Below are positions 45,943 through 54,928 of a DNA stretch of 64,000 nt, one piece after another. Made by a program: the position numbers and the translations under genes. This DNA comes from Saliniramus fredricksonii. GTDB lineage: Bacteria; Pseudomonadota; Alphaproteobacteria; Rhizobiales; Beijerinckiaceae. Position 1 is the first letter of the stretch; every line of letters begins with the position of its first letter. The DNA lies in contig NZ_FMBM01000002.1 in NCBI RefSeq assembly GCF_900094735.1, positions 186,001 to 250,000 on the forward strand, in the 5' to 3' direction. A model generated the notes under the pieces. It was not told where the DNA came from. It saw only the letters and a program-made list of their open reading frames with translations, and did not search any database.

Positions 45943-46161
45943 TCAGCCCAGGAGTGGCGCAAGGGTCGCCAGCAGGGTGCATAATCCGATCGCAAGCGCA
46001 CCCGCGGCCGCGCCGGAGGCCACCGGGCTCACGCGCGGAGCCCCGTTGAAGCGGCCAGCCTCGGCGAGGCGCAGGGCATAGTCGCATCCAGGCTGCGGAG
46101 ACAGCGCAGCCGCATGGCGGTTTTCCTCAGCGTCGAGGCTGATTTGCTGCGATGCCGCCAT
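45943..46161 (-). CDS. Small hypothetical membrane protein
   Basis: 72-residue protein with one C-terminal hydrophobic segment (GAAAGALAIGLCTLLATLAPLLG). GGAG lies before ATG 46161. I do not recognise it. The frame is open further upstream, but that part lacks features. Confidence 0.4.
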   Translation of the reverse strand: MAASQQISLDAEENRHAAALSPQPGCDYALRLAEAGRFNGAPRVSPVASGAAAGALAIGLCTLLATLAPLLG

Positions 46162-46361
46162 GCCGGATCTCCGTGCGCTCTTCGTCTCATCCCGGAAAAA
46201 TCGACGGGAATCACTGAAGCGCAGGTAAACCGGCGCGCCCACGACGCGGCTTTCGACGGGCAGGGTGAACGGAGCGTTACCCCCCGCCGGCTTTGCGTCT
46301 TCACACGGGTGGGCGACAATGGCATGCTGATGCAAGAAGGGCGCTGACGGAGGATGGCGTC

Positions 46362-46733
46362 ATGGCGGACATGGCAACGCGGAAAACCGGTAAAGCACAG
46401 CGGATACGTGCGGCAGGAGCGCCAGCTGCCAGCGCAGGCGGGCGCCGCGAGCGCCTTGATGAAGCCCTCGACCATCTCGCGCCGCGGTTGCCGCGTTTCG
46501 AGCGCGAGGCCATCATCGATCACGCCCTCGACAGCCCCGGCCTGAGCACCGCTGACCCCGGTAATGCGGCCTGGCTCGCCATGGTCGCCTATATCCGCCA
46601 CGTCTTCACCGATTACGATGCACTGCTCGCGGACGGATTCGACCAGGATGCCGCGCGCTTCTTCGTGATCGACGAGATCAACGATTATCTCGCCGAATGG
46701 GGTGCGCGGAGGCGGGTCGAGGGCAGCGAATAG
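46362..46733 (+). CDS. DUF2293 domain protein
   Basis: 123-residue protein with the DUF2293 pattern: LPRFEREAIIDHALDS, then AWLAMVAYIRHVFTDYDALLADGFDQDAARFFVIDEIN. A basic N-terminal tail precedes it. GGAGG before ATG 46362. Function unknown. Confidence 0.75.
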   Translation: MADMATRKTGKAQRIRAAGAPAASAGGRRERLDEALDHLAPRLPRFEREAIIDHALDSPGLSTADPGNAAWLAMVAYIRHVFTDYDALLADGFDQDAARFFVIDEINDYLAEWGARRRVEGSE

Positions 46734-46745
46734 CCGGCGCGCATC

Positions 46746-47453
46746 TCACCGCATTTCCGCCAGCAGCCGCGCCACGAAATCGGGCACCACTTCGCTCGCC
46801 GGGCCGTAGGCGCGTTCATCGAAGACATCAGCATTGTCGGAGGGCTCGAGATTGAGCTCGCAGGTGCGCAAACCCATCATCCGCGCCTCGCGCACGAGCC
46901 CCGCCGCCGGATAGACCGAGCCCGACGTGCCGATGGCGACGAACAGATCCGCCCCGGCCAGGGCTTCGCCGATAGCGTCGAGACCGAAGGGGATCTCCCC
47001 GAACCAGACGATATGGGGACGCAGCCGCCCCGTCGTGCCGCAGGCCGCGCAGTTATCGCCGGTGCCCAGATCATCGCGCCAGTCATGTACAGCGCCGCAG
47101 GCGGTGCAGCGGGCCTTGAACAATTCGCCATGCATGTGATGCACATGAAGCGAGCCGGCGCGTTCATGCAGGTCGTCGATGTTCTGTGTGCAGAGAAAGA
47201 GCGATCCCGATGCCGCCGCGAGCCCTGTTTCGAGGTGCGCGAGCGCCTCATGCGCGCGGTTTGGCTCCGCCCTGCGCAGATTGGCGCGGCGGGCATTGTA
47301 GAAGGCCTGGACGGTTTCCGGATCGGCGGCGAAGGCCTCGGGCGTCGCGAGCTTCATCGGATCGAAGCGTTCCCAGATCCCGCCGGAATCACGGAAGGTG
47401 CCCATGCCGCTTTCCGCCGAGATACCGGCTCCGGTCAGAACGAATATGCGCAT
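46746..47453 (-). CDS. cobB: NAD-dependent protein deacylase (Sir2 family)
   Basis: Sirtuin of 235 residues that removes acetyl or succinyl groups from lysines using NAD. GAGISAESG (8-16), TQNIDDLH (89-96), catalytic H108 (HHMHGE), zinc cysteines C116, C119, C135 and C138. Y52 and R55 in FYNARR are the pair that lets class III sirtuins accept succinyl-lysine. GGGAGACGAG precedes the start. Confidence 0.93.
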   Translation of the reverse strand: MRIFVLTGAGISAESGMGTFRDSGGIWERFDPMKLATPEAFAADPETVQAFYNARRANLRRAEPNRAHEALAHLETGLAAASGSLFLCTQNIDDLHERAGSLHVHHMHGELFKARCTACGAVHDWRDDLGTGDNCAACGTTGRLRPHIVWFGEIPFGLDAIGEALAGADLFVAIGTSGSVYPAAGLVREARMMGLRTCELNLEPSDNADVFDERAYGPASEVVPDFVARLLAEMR

Positions 47454-47562
47454 CTCGTCTCCCGACATCCTGCAAAGGGGAAGGGTCATGCTGCACATCC
47501 GAATACGGCTTGTCAGCCCCGGATGAAGGGGCAATAGTTCGGCTCAACGCCGGAGGCAGGCC

Positions 47563-48180
47563 ATGACGCGCACCATCACCTATTATTTCACCAGCAGCTC
47601 ACCCTGGACCCATATCGGGCACGAGCCTTTTCTGGAGGTGGTGGGGCGGCACGCGCTCAAGGTCGAATACCGCCCGATGCCGGTGCCGGAGGTGTTTGCG
47701 CGCACCGGCGGTCTGCCGCTCGGGCAGCGCCCGAAACAGCGTCAGCGATACCGGCTTCTGGAACTCCAGCGCTGGCGCGACCGGCGCGGCATGACCTTCA
47801 ACATCCAGCCCCGATTCTTCCCCGTCGATCCCGGCCTCGCCGACCGGAGCGTGATTGCACTGATTGCCCGCGACCGCGATCCCGGCGCATATCTGCGCCG
47901 TATCTTCGAGACCGTCTGGGAAGAAGAGGGCGACATCTCCGATGCCGGGACGCTTGCAGCGCTTCTCGATGAGGCCGGGCATCCGGCGCAGGCCGTTCTG
48001 GACGAGGCCCGCGGCAATGCGGTCGAGGCGCTCTACAGGTTGAATGCGGACAGCGCGGTTGCGGCGGATGTATTCGGTGCGCCGAGCTATGTGCTGGACG
48101 GCGAGGTGTTTTGGGGGCAGGATCGCGTCGAATTGCTCGATGACGCCCTGTCGAGCGGTCGCGCGCCATACAAGCCCTGA
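47563..48180 (+). CDS. 2-hydroxychromene-2-carboxylate isomerase-like protein (DsbA family)
   Basis: 205-residue thioredoxin-fold protein of the HCCA isomerase/kappa-GST type. TSSSPWTHIG near the N-terminus carries the glutathione-contact serine in place of a CxxC; VFGAPSYVLDGEVFWGQDRVELLDDAL is the family C-terminus. It may isomerise aromatic catabolites or act as a glutathione transferase; no aromatic pathway genes are nearby. Confidence 0.8.
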   Translation: MTRTITYYFTSSSPWTHIGHEPFLEVVGRHALKVEYRPMPVPEVFARTGGLPLGQRPKQRQRYRLLELQRWRDRRGMTFNIQPRFFPVDPGLADRSVIALIARDRDPGAYLRRIFETVWEEEGDISDAGTLAALLDEAGHPAQAVLDEARGNAVEALYRLNADSAVAADVFGAPSYVLDGEVFWGQDRVELLDDALSSGRAPYKP

Positions 48181-48261
48181 AATGCACCGTAACACTATCT
48201 CAACCAAAGAGTGCGACAGGGCGAGGGCGCATCAGCCCTGCATCAACGCCCGGATCCGCCC

Positions 48262-49251
48262 ATGCCTCTGACTGACATCGCTTTTCTCGCCGCCGGCTTC
48301 GTTTTGCTTCTTGTCGGCGGCGAATATCTCGTGCGTGGTGCGGTCTCGATCGCGCGAAGCTTCGGTATTTCACCGATGGTGATCGGCCTGACGCTGGTGG
48401 GTTTCGGCACCTCCGCGCCGGAACTGATGGCGAGCATCAATGCCGCGCTCAAGGGGGCGCCGGGGATTGCACTCGGCAATGTCGTGGGCAGCAATATCGC
48501 CAACATTTTCCTGGTTCTGGGTATTGCCGCGCTGATCTTCCCGCTCGCGACCAACCGCGAGGCCTATCGGCGTGACGGCCCGGCGCTGATCCTCGCCACC
48601 GCCATACTCGTCCTGATGGTGCTCTCCGGCGAAATCGGACGGATCGCCGGGGCGATCGGGGTAGCGTTGCTGGTCGCCTATACGAGTTTCACCTGGTGGA
48701 GTGATCGTCGCTCCCTCGATGCCGGTGCGGTCATGCACGGACAGGAGGCCGAGGAGGTCGACGAGATTCCGCAAAGCTCCATGCCGATTGCACTCCTGAT
48801 GGGCTTCGGCGGGTTGGCGGCCGTGCTCTACGGTGCGGATCTGCTGGTGGACGGGGCGATCGGTATCGCCCGGAATTTCGGCCTGTCGGAGGCGGTGATC
48901 GGGCTGACCATCGTGGCGATCGGCACCTCGCTGCCCGAACTCGCCACCGCCGTGATCGCGGCCTGGCGCCGGCATGCCGATGTCGCCTTCGGCAATATCG
49001 TCGGCAGCTGCATCTTCAACATTCTCGGCATTCTCGGCGTGACGGCGCTGGTCATGCCGCTCGCGGTGCCCCCCGAGATCGCGCTGTTCGACGTCTGGGT
49101 CGCCGCTTTCGCGGCCATCATCTTCGTCATCTTCGCCATGACCGGCTGGCGCATCGGCCGCCGCGAGGGCGCGGTGCTCAGCCTGCTCTATGTGGCATAT
49201 ATCGCGATCCAGTTTTCGCCGGGCCTGCGGGGGATGATCGGGCTGGGGTGA
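48262..49251 (+). CDS. Calcium/sodium antiporter (YrbG family)
   Basis: 329-residue inner membrane protein of the CaCA family with ten hydrophobic helices. The two alpha-repeats with ion-site residues are GFGTSAPELMASINAAL..GNVVGSNIANI and AIGTSLPELATAVIAAW..GNIVGSCIFNI. An acidic loop (EAEEVDEIP) separates the halves. Start at ATG 48262 at the first helix. Confidence 0.92.
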   Translation: MPLTDIAFLAAGFVLLLVGGEYLVRGAVSIARSFGISPMVIGLTLVGFGTSAPELMASINAALKGAPGIALGNVVGSNIANIFLVLGIAALIFPLATNREAYRRDGPALILATAILVLMVLSGEIGRIAGAIGVALLVAYTSFTWWSDRRSLDAGAVMHGQEAEEVDEIPQSSMPIALLMGFGGLAAVLYGADLLVDGAIGIARNFGLSEAVIGLTIVAIGTSLPELATAVIAAWRRHADVAFGNIVGSCIFNILGILGVTALVMPLAVPPEIALFDVWVAAFAAIIFVIFAMTGWRIGRREGAVLSLLYVAYIAIQFSPGLRGMIGLG

Positions 49252-49351
49252 GGGGTGGGTTGGAATACAGCCTTTGAGTAATTTAATCCGAAATTGCAAT
49301 TTAAGATCATATTGGCTATCACCCTCCGGCGTCGCGGGGGGAAATTGCCGG

Positions 49352-49678
49352 ATGAAGCTGGATACGAAAGCGTTTTTTGAAGCGTGCAAGGATAATGCGG
49401 ATCTGTTGGCGCTGATTGTGATTTGTGCCGCCAGTGCGGTGATTTCGATAAAGACCGAGGAATTGGTGCTTTCGGCTGGAATGGCGGCGGTCTTCGCGCT
49501 AATTTGGATGGCGTTCGGATTTACCAGCCGCAAACGGCGGGTTGAAGAGCGCACGTACAGCATTACGAGCGAAATGAGAGGGAGTGCCAGTCAGACGCTC
49601 AACACATTTGCAAACCCCAACTCATCAAGCGGTTCGGCAAGCGGGCAGGACAAGGGCAGAAACAGTGATGAACATTGA
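49352..49678 (+). CDS. Small membrane protein of unknown function
   Basis: 108-residue protein with two hydrophobic segments (about 17-34 and 40-58), then a basic stretch (SRKRRVEER) and a Ser/Asn-rich tail. The upstream 100 bp and the gene are lower in GC than neighbours. It overlaps the next gene by 11 bp. Not recognised. Confidence 0.55.
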   Translation: MKLDTKAFFEACKDNADLLALIVICAASAVISIKTEELVLSAGMAAVFALIWMAFGFTSRKRRVEERTYSITSEMRGSASQTLNTFANPNSSSGSASGQDKGRNSDEH

Positions 49679-50249
49679 TCCTGATACCCTCCATTTGAGC
49701 CTAATTGTCGCGGGCGCCGCCGGCGCGGCGCTCATGGCACTCATGCTGATCTTCTGGCGGAGCAAAACCGAACTCGAGCATCGCTATGCGTTTCTCGGGG
49801 ATCTGCGCGAAGATCTGAGGCGGTCATTCGCCGCCGCAAACCGCGTTCTTCGGAAACCCGATCTGCCCGAACCTCTGCGGCGTATGATCCTCTTTCTCGT
49901 CTCCGGCTATGCCGACGAGGCACGTGGAAAGGCCTTTGCCGATTTCATGCTGGACCATGTCGCAGCTGGCGCCCGCGATGCCGATAAGCCGTCCGAAGAC
50001 GGGATCAGCGCTGCCATGGAAGATCTGTGGCGCAGGGATCCGGACCTGGCGAAGGAAGTTCATGGCATCCTGGCCAGCCTGTCCTTCGGGCTGATGATGC
50101 TGAACAATATCGAACGTTTCCGCGTACGCTGCCTCGAGGCCGAAACCGCGCGTGCGCCGGACACGCTCATCCAGCGTCTGGCAGGTATCATCAAACGCGA
50201 TCTGGAAGACGGCCCTCGGCCCGATGGTGGCGGCTTGCGCCCGATCTGA
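49668..50249 (+). CDS. Membrane-anchored helical protein of unknown function
   Basis: 193-residue protein with one N-terminal membrane helix (LSLIVAGAAGAALMALMLIFW, about 10-30) and a long alpha-helical cytoplasmic part. It overlaps the preceding small membrane protein gene and so forms a two-gene unit with it. No catalytic motifs seen; not recognised. Confidence 0.65.
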   Translation: MNIDPDTLHLSLIVAGAAGAALMALMLIFWRSKTELEHRYAFLGDLREDLRRSFAAANRVLRKPDLPEPLRRMILFLVSGYADEARGKAFADFMLDHVAAGARDADKPSEDGISAAMEDLWRRDPDLAKEVHGILASLSFGLMMLNNIERFRVRCLEAETARAPDTLIQRLAGIIKRDLEDGPRPDGGGLRPI

Positions 50250-50306
50250 CGCCGCTATGCAAAAAACAGGCGAAAGCGCGCACGCCCCCGCCTGTTTCAC
50301 GCGCAA

Positions 50307-51803
50307 TCACCGCATCGTCGGGATGACGAATTCCGCGCCGTCCTTGACGCCGGAGGGCCAGCGGGAGGTGACGGTCTTGGTCTTCGTATAGAAGCGGATC
50401 GCGTCCGGGCCGTGCTGGTTGAGATCGCCGAAAGCCGAGCGCTTCCAGCCGCCAAAGGTATAATAGGCGATCGGCACCGGGATCGGCACGTTGATACCCA
50501 CCATGCCGACATCGACCTGCGCGGCGAAATCGCGCGCCGCGTCACCGTCGCGGGTGAAGATCGCGACGCCGTTGCCGTATTCATGGTCGTTGGCGAGCGC
50601 AAGACCCTCATGGAAGCTCTTGGCGCGCACCACGGAGAGCACGGGGCCGAAGATCTCTTCCTTGTAGATGCGCATGTCCTTCGTCACGTTGTCGAACAGG
50701 CAACCGCCCATGTAGAAGCCGTTCTCGTAGCCCTGCATGGTGAAGCCGCGCCCGTCCACGGCGAGGGTTGCGCCTTCCTCGATGCCGATTTCGACGTAAT
50801 CCTTGATCTTGTCGAGATGCGCCCTGGTGACGACGGGGCCGAAATCGGCGCTGGGATCGGTCGAGGGGCCGATCTTGAGGGATTCGACGCGCGGGATCAG
50901 CTTTTCCATCAGCCGGTTCGCCGTCTCCTCACCCACCGGCACCGCCACCGAGACCGCCATGCAGCGCTCGCCGGCCGAGCCGTAACCGGCGCCGATCAGC
51001 GCATCGACCGTCTGGTCGAGATCGGCATCGGGCATGATGATCATGTGGTTCTTGGCGCCGCCGAAGCATTGCGCCCGCTTGCCCGAGGCGGTGGCGCGGG
51101 AATAGACATATTCGGCGATCGGCGTCGAGCCGACGAAGCCCACGGCCTTGATGTCGGGATCATCGAGAATGGCGTCCACGGCTTCCTTGTCACCGTTGAC
51201 GACGTTGAGGATGCCCGCCGGCAGCCCGGCCTCGATCATCAGCTCCGCAAGCCGCATAGGCACGCCCGGATCACGCTCGGAGGGCTTGAGGATGAAGGCG
51301 TTGCCGCAGACGATGGCGGGAGCAAATTTCCACATCGGGATCATGGCAGGGAAGTTGAACGGGGTGATCCCCGCCACAACGCCAAGCGGCTGGCGCATCG
51401 AATAGATGTCGATGCCGGGGCCGGCGCCCTCGGTATATTCGCCCTTCATCAGATGCGGCGCGCCGAGCGCGAATTCGCAGACTTCGAGCCCGCGCTGGAT
51501 GTCGCCCCTGGCATCGGGGACGGTCTTGCCGTGCTCGCGGGCGAGCAACTCGGCGAGTTCGTCGTAATTGCGATGCAGCAGATCGATGAATTTCATCATC
51601 ACCCGCGCGCGACGCTGCGGATTGGTGGCGGCCCAGCCCGGCTGGGCGGCCCTGGCGTTCTCGACGGCGGCACGCAACTCGGCAGTCCCGGCCAGCGCCA
51701 CGCGGGCACGCACCTCGCCGGTCATGGGCTCGTAGACGTCGGAGAAACGATCCGACTTGCCCGCGACGTGTTCGCCCCCGATGAAATGGCCATAGGTCTT
51801 CAT
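50307..51803 (-). CDS. mmsA: Methylmalonate-semialdehyde dehydrogenase (CoA-acylating)
   Basis: 498-residue aldehyde dehydrogenase that converts (methyl)malonate semialdehyde to propionyl- or acetyl-CoA in valine, inositol or beta-alanine/uracil catabolism. Family marks: PFNFPAMIPMW, GGAKNHMIIMPDAD and catalytic C281 in GSAGERCMAVSVAV. GGAGG before the ATG. Confidence 0.95.
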   Translation of the reverse strand: MKTYGHFIGGEHVAGKSDRFSDVYEPMTGEVRARVALAGTAELRAAVENARAAQPGWAATNPQRRARVMMKFIDLLHRNYDELAELLAREHGKTVPDARGDIQRGLEVCEFALGAPHLMKGEYTEGAGPGIDIYSMRQPLGVVAGITPFNFPAMIPMWKFAPAIVCGNAFILKPSERDPGVPMRLAELMIEAGLPAGILNVVNGDKEAVDAILDDPDIKAVGFVGSTPIAEYVYSRATASGKRAQCFGGAKNHMIIMPDADLDQTVDALIGAGYGSAGERCMAVSVAVPVGEETANRLMEKLIPRVESLKIGPSTDPSADFGPVVTRAHLDKIKDYVEIGIEEGATLAVDGRGFTMQGYENGFYMGGCLFDNVTKDMRIYKEEIFGPVLSVVRAKSFHEGLALANDHEYGNGVAIFTRDGDAARDFAAQVDVGMVGINVPIPVPIAYYTFGGWKRSAFGDLNQHGPDAIRFYTKTKTVTSRWPSGVKDGAEFVIPTMR

Positions 51804-51943
51804 GCGTTATCCTCCCCGAAATCTTTCAAGCCTTGACCGTCTGTTTGCGGCATTTCGGCATGGGATAAAACCGTATTCCCACGTCCAGCGCCGTGCAAGT
51901 TCGGCAATCCGCGCCGTGTCGGAATGCCATTTCCGATACAGCA

Positions 51944-51973
51944 CCGCCCCGCCATCCTCGGATGACGGGGCGG
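51944..51973. terminator. Hairpin downstream of the methyltransferase gene
   Basis: Arms CCGCCCCG-C-CATCC and GGATG-A-CGGGGCGG with a 2-base loop, 13 pairs and one mismatch. It lies 26 bp past the methyltransferase end; no T-tract in either direction. Confidence 0.45.
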
Positions 51974-51999
51974 CGACAGTCTCGTGCGGATGCGACCGA

Positions 52000-52620
52000 T
52001 CAGGTGCGGCGTGCCACATAAACCTTCGCACCGAGCCCGATTGCGGGAAGGTGCGGGCCGTGCGCATCCTCGAGAATGGTGATTGTGCCGGCCTTCCCGG
52101 CGGCGCGCAGCCGGGCCTCGAAGGCCGGGTCCTCAAGCGTGTGATCATTCAGCGAGACCACGAACAGACCACCCGGCTCCAGCGCGGCCAGCGCCCCGTC
52201 GATCGCATCGACAGGAGCGGCTCCGGCGCCGATTGCGCCAACGGCGGTGATCGCGGCATAGCCGTGCGCGCGCTTATCGAAGGGGGTATCCGGATCGCAG
52301 ACCCAAAGGGCACGATAGGCGTTCTTCTCGCGGGCGATGTCCAGCATCCCCTGCGAAATGTCGATCCCGTCGATCCGTGTGAAACCGGCTTCGCGCAGGG
52401 CCACACCGGACATGCCGGTGCCACAGGCGAAATCGAGAATCGGGGCGGATTTGTCGCTCAGATGACGGGCCAGCGCTTCAGCGCAGCGCGCAGGGGTGCG
52501 GTAATCGTTGTCGACCAGATCGGCGTCATAGCTCGTCGCCCAATCGTCATAATAACGGCGCATTTCCTCACCGCCATCCACAGAATAGATATTGTCGAGA
52601 TAGGCACTTTCGCGCGCCAT
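52000..52620 (-). CDS. SAM-dependent methyltransferase (class I)
   Basis: 206-residue methyltransferase. Motif I ILDFACGTGMSGVALREAG at about 67-85, then GIDISQGMLDIARE. The N-terminus (YYDDWATSYDADL) is typical of WBSCR27-like enzymes. GGAGG lies 5 nt before ATG 52620, which beats longer starts. Substrate unknown. Confidence 0.85.
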   Translation of the reverse strand: MARESAYLDNIYSVDGGEEMRRYYDDWATSYDADLVDNDYRTPARCAEALARHLSDKSAPILDFACGTGMSGVALREAGFTRIDGIDISQGMLDIAREKNAYRALWVCDPDTPFDKRAHGYAAITAVGAIGAGAAPVDAIDGALAALEPGGLFVVSLNDHTLEDPAFEARLRAAGKAGTITILEDAHGPHLPAIGLGAKVYVARRT

Positions 52621-52919
52621 ATCGGCCTCCAGGTTTGATTTCAGCATGGTGATTGACATAGCAATCGCTGTGGGAATTGGCAAATCTCTGAAAAATCGCT
52701 TCTCGGGCGCGGCTGATTTCAAGCGGATCAACCTTGAAACTCTACGAAACCGCAAATCCTCTCATGCCCTTTTCGAAGAACCCTTTCTGCCGGGGCCGGG
52801 CCTCGGCGGCCTTTGGCGGATGCGGCCTTGCGCCTGACAAACCCGATCCGTCATGCTAACCCGACGATCATCGGGCCGCATCGGCGGCTTGGGCCTCGGC
52901 AGGCAGCGAGGGGATTCCC
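52621..52919. other. Divergent intergenic region, methyltransferase / amidohydrolase
   Basis: About 300 bases; promoters for both genes must lie here. The part next to the methyltransferase (52640-52770) is more AT-rich. No gene or hairpin found. Confidence 0.4.
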
Positions 52920-54179
52920 ATGAGCGGAAATGGATTCGAGGCCACGGCTTCAGGCGAGCGTGCCATGGCGATGCTCGACGCGCTCGGCGCGATCAGCGAC
53001 GCGCCGGACAATCTGACTCGGCTCTATCTCTCCCCCGCCCATCGCCGCGCCGCCGAACAGGTGCGCGCCTGGATGGAAGAGGCTGGCTGCGCCGCGCATA
53101 TCGATGCGGTCGGCAATGTCGTGGGCCGCTACGGGCCCGCCGACGGGCCCGTCCTGTATTGCGGGTCGCATATCGACACGGTGATCGATGCCGGGCGTTT
53201 CGATGGTTCGCTGGGGGTCGTCGCGGCAATTCTCGCGGTTGGGGAACTCGCGCGCCGCGGCATCGCGCTGCCCTTCGCGATCGAAATCCTGGCATTCGGC
53301 GACGAAGAGAATGTGCGGTTTCCCACCAGCCTGTCGAGCACCCAGGCAATCGCCGGCGGCTATGATCCACGCTGGCTCGAGGTGTGCGATGACGATGGTG
53401 TCACCCTGGCGCAGGCGCTGCGGGATTTCGGTGGCGATCCGGCGCTGATCGCGCAGCTCGCCCGCGATCCGGCGCAGGCGCTGGGCTATCTCGAACTGCA
53501 TATCGAACAGGGTCCCGTGCTGGAGCGCGCCGATCTGCCGGTCGGAATCGTCACAGCCATCGCTGCCGCCTATCGGGCGGATTGCCTGCTGCGCGGTGAA
53601 GCCGGTCATGCGGGCACGGTGCCGATGGGGCTGCGCAGGGATGCGCTGGCGGGAGCAGCGGAGATGATCGTGGCGATCGAAGCCATCGGCGCGCGCCATG
53701 AGGGCGGTGTCGCGACGGTGGGGCGCGCAGCGGTGGCACCGGGCGCCGTCAATGTCATTCCGGGCGAGGTGCGCTTCTCCATCGATGCCCGCGCCCCGAG
53801 CGATGCGATACTCGCCGCCATGCTGGCCGAGATCGACGCGGCCTGCAGCGAGATCGCAAGGCGCCGTGGCCTCGGCTTCACGCAGGCGCCCTTCATGCGC
53901 GCGCCCGCCACACCGATGGCGCTGCCGCTGCAGCAGGCGCTGGCCGATGCAGCGCGCGCCGTGACCGGGCAAGCGCCGATGATCCCCTCCGGCGCAGGGC
54001 ATGATGCGGTGGCCATGGCGCGGCTCTGCCCGGTCGGGATGCTTTTCGTGCGCTGCGCCGGCGGGGTCAGCCACAATCCGGCGGAATCGGTCACGCGGGA
54101 AGATGTCGGCATCGCCGTCGCGGTGCTGGTTGCGGCCATCGCGGCATGCGCATCCGGCCACGGCGCTGCGGATCACTGA
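52920..54179 (+). CDS. Allantoate amidohydrolase-like M20 hydrolase
   Basis: 419-residue zinc enzyme of the allantoate amidohydrolase/N-carbamoyl-amino-acid hydrolase group. Metal ligands: CGSHIDTV (His, Asp), FGDEENVRF (Glu), LELHIEQGPVLE (His) and SGAGHDA (His). RGEAGHAGTVPMGLRRDAL is the dimerisation/substrate segment. It acts in purine or pyrimidine (ureide, carbamoyl-beta-alanine) breakdown; which one is not fixed by motifs. Confidence 0.85.
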   Translation: MSGNGFEATASGERAMAMLDALGAISDAPDNLTRLYLSPAHRRAAEQVRAWMEEAGCAAHIDAVGNVVGRYGPADGPVLYCGSHIDTVIDAGRFDGSLGVVAAILAVGELARRGIALPFAIEILAFGDEENVRFPTSLSSTQAIAGGYDPRWLEVCDDDGVTLAQALRDFGGDPALIAQLARDPAQALGYLELHIEQGPVLERADLPVGIVTAIAAAYRADCLLRGEAGHAGTVPMGLRRDALAGAAEMIVAIEAIGARHEGGVATVGRAAVAPGAVNVIPGEVRFSIDARAPSDAILAAMLAEIDAACSEIARRRGLGFTQAPFMRAPATPMALPLQQALADAARAVTGQAPMIPSGAGHDAVAMARLCPVGMLFVRCAGGVSHNPAESVTREDVGIAVAVLVAAIAACASGHGAADH

Positions 54180-54249
54180 AACTCCCGCTGCGTAAGGTTC
54201 GGACAAGTCGGCAAGGCGACAATGATGTCAGGTCCGGCTCCGCCCGGAC

Positions 54250-54906
54250 ATGCCGAATCCGCTGCCGGAAAGTCCGATCATGCCGCAGGAATATCGCCCC
54301 TATTGGATCGACAAACGCGCCGAGCCGCGTCTGCATCTTCATCTCGCGGGCACGATCAGTTTTCCTGATGGCAGTGATCTGGCCCTGCACAGCCGTGACG
54401 TGTCGCGGTCGGGCATGGCCGTGATCGCACCGGCGCGTCCGGCGCCGGGATTGCGCGTGAACGGGATATTCGAGGAAATCGGCATCATTGCAGGGCGCGT
54501 CGCACGCTGGACGCCGGACGGTTTCGCCATCCGCTTCATGCATGATGCCGCGCATCAGGCCCGGCTCTGCGCGCGCCTCGATACGATCGAGGCTGCCGGC
54601 GGACGCCGTCCGCTGGGTGGCGGCGGCTTCTTCGACTCGCGGATCCCGCAGCAGCGCGCCGGACGCTACAGCGCGCCCGACCTTCACCTCATGATCACGC
54701 TTCCCGATGGCCGCATCATCGCCGAGCGTCTGCGCGACATCTCCCGCAGCGGGGCGAGCGTGATTTCGCGCGAGCGCCCGAGCCTCGGCGCCGGCATACG
54801 CATCCGCGACCGGGATGCAACCGTGATACGCCACACGCCGGACGGTTTCGCCGTGCGCTTCGAGGGTGTCGAGGCGGAACACGGCGCGCGCGGATGCGCT
54901 CCCTGA
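54250..54906 (+). CDS. Tandem PilZ-domain protein (cyclic-di-GMP receptor)
   Basis: 218-residue protein with two PilZ domains. Domain 1 (about 20-110) has RAEPR and DVSRSGM, the RxxxR and [D/N]xSxxG motifs that bind c-di-GMP. Domain 2 (about 135-210) has QRAGR and DISRSGA. Both therefore could bind the dinucleotide made by the GGDEF proteins at 4.6-8.6 kb. ATG 54280 is an alternative start. Confidence 0.8.
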   Translation: MPNPLPESPIMPQEYRPYWIDKRAEPRLHLHLAGTISFPDGSDLALHSRDVSRSGMAVIAPARPAPGLRVNGIFEEIGIIAGRVARWTPDGFAIRFMHDAAHQARLCARLDTIEAAGGRRPLGGGGFFDSRIPQQRAGRYSAPDLHLMITLPDGRIIAERLRDISRSGASVISRERPSLGAGIRIRDRDATVIRHTPDGFAVRFEGVEAEHGARGCAP

Positions 54907-54928
54907 ACCGCTGCCGTGCGATGATCTC

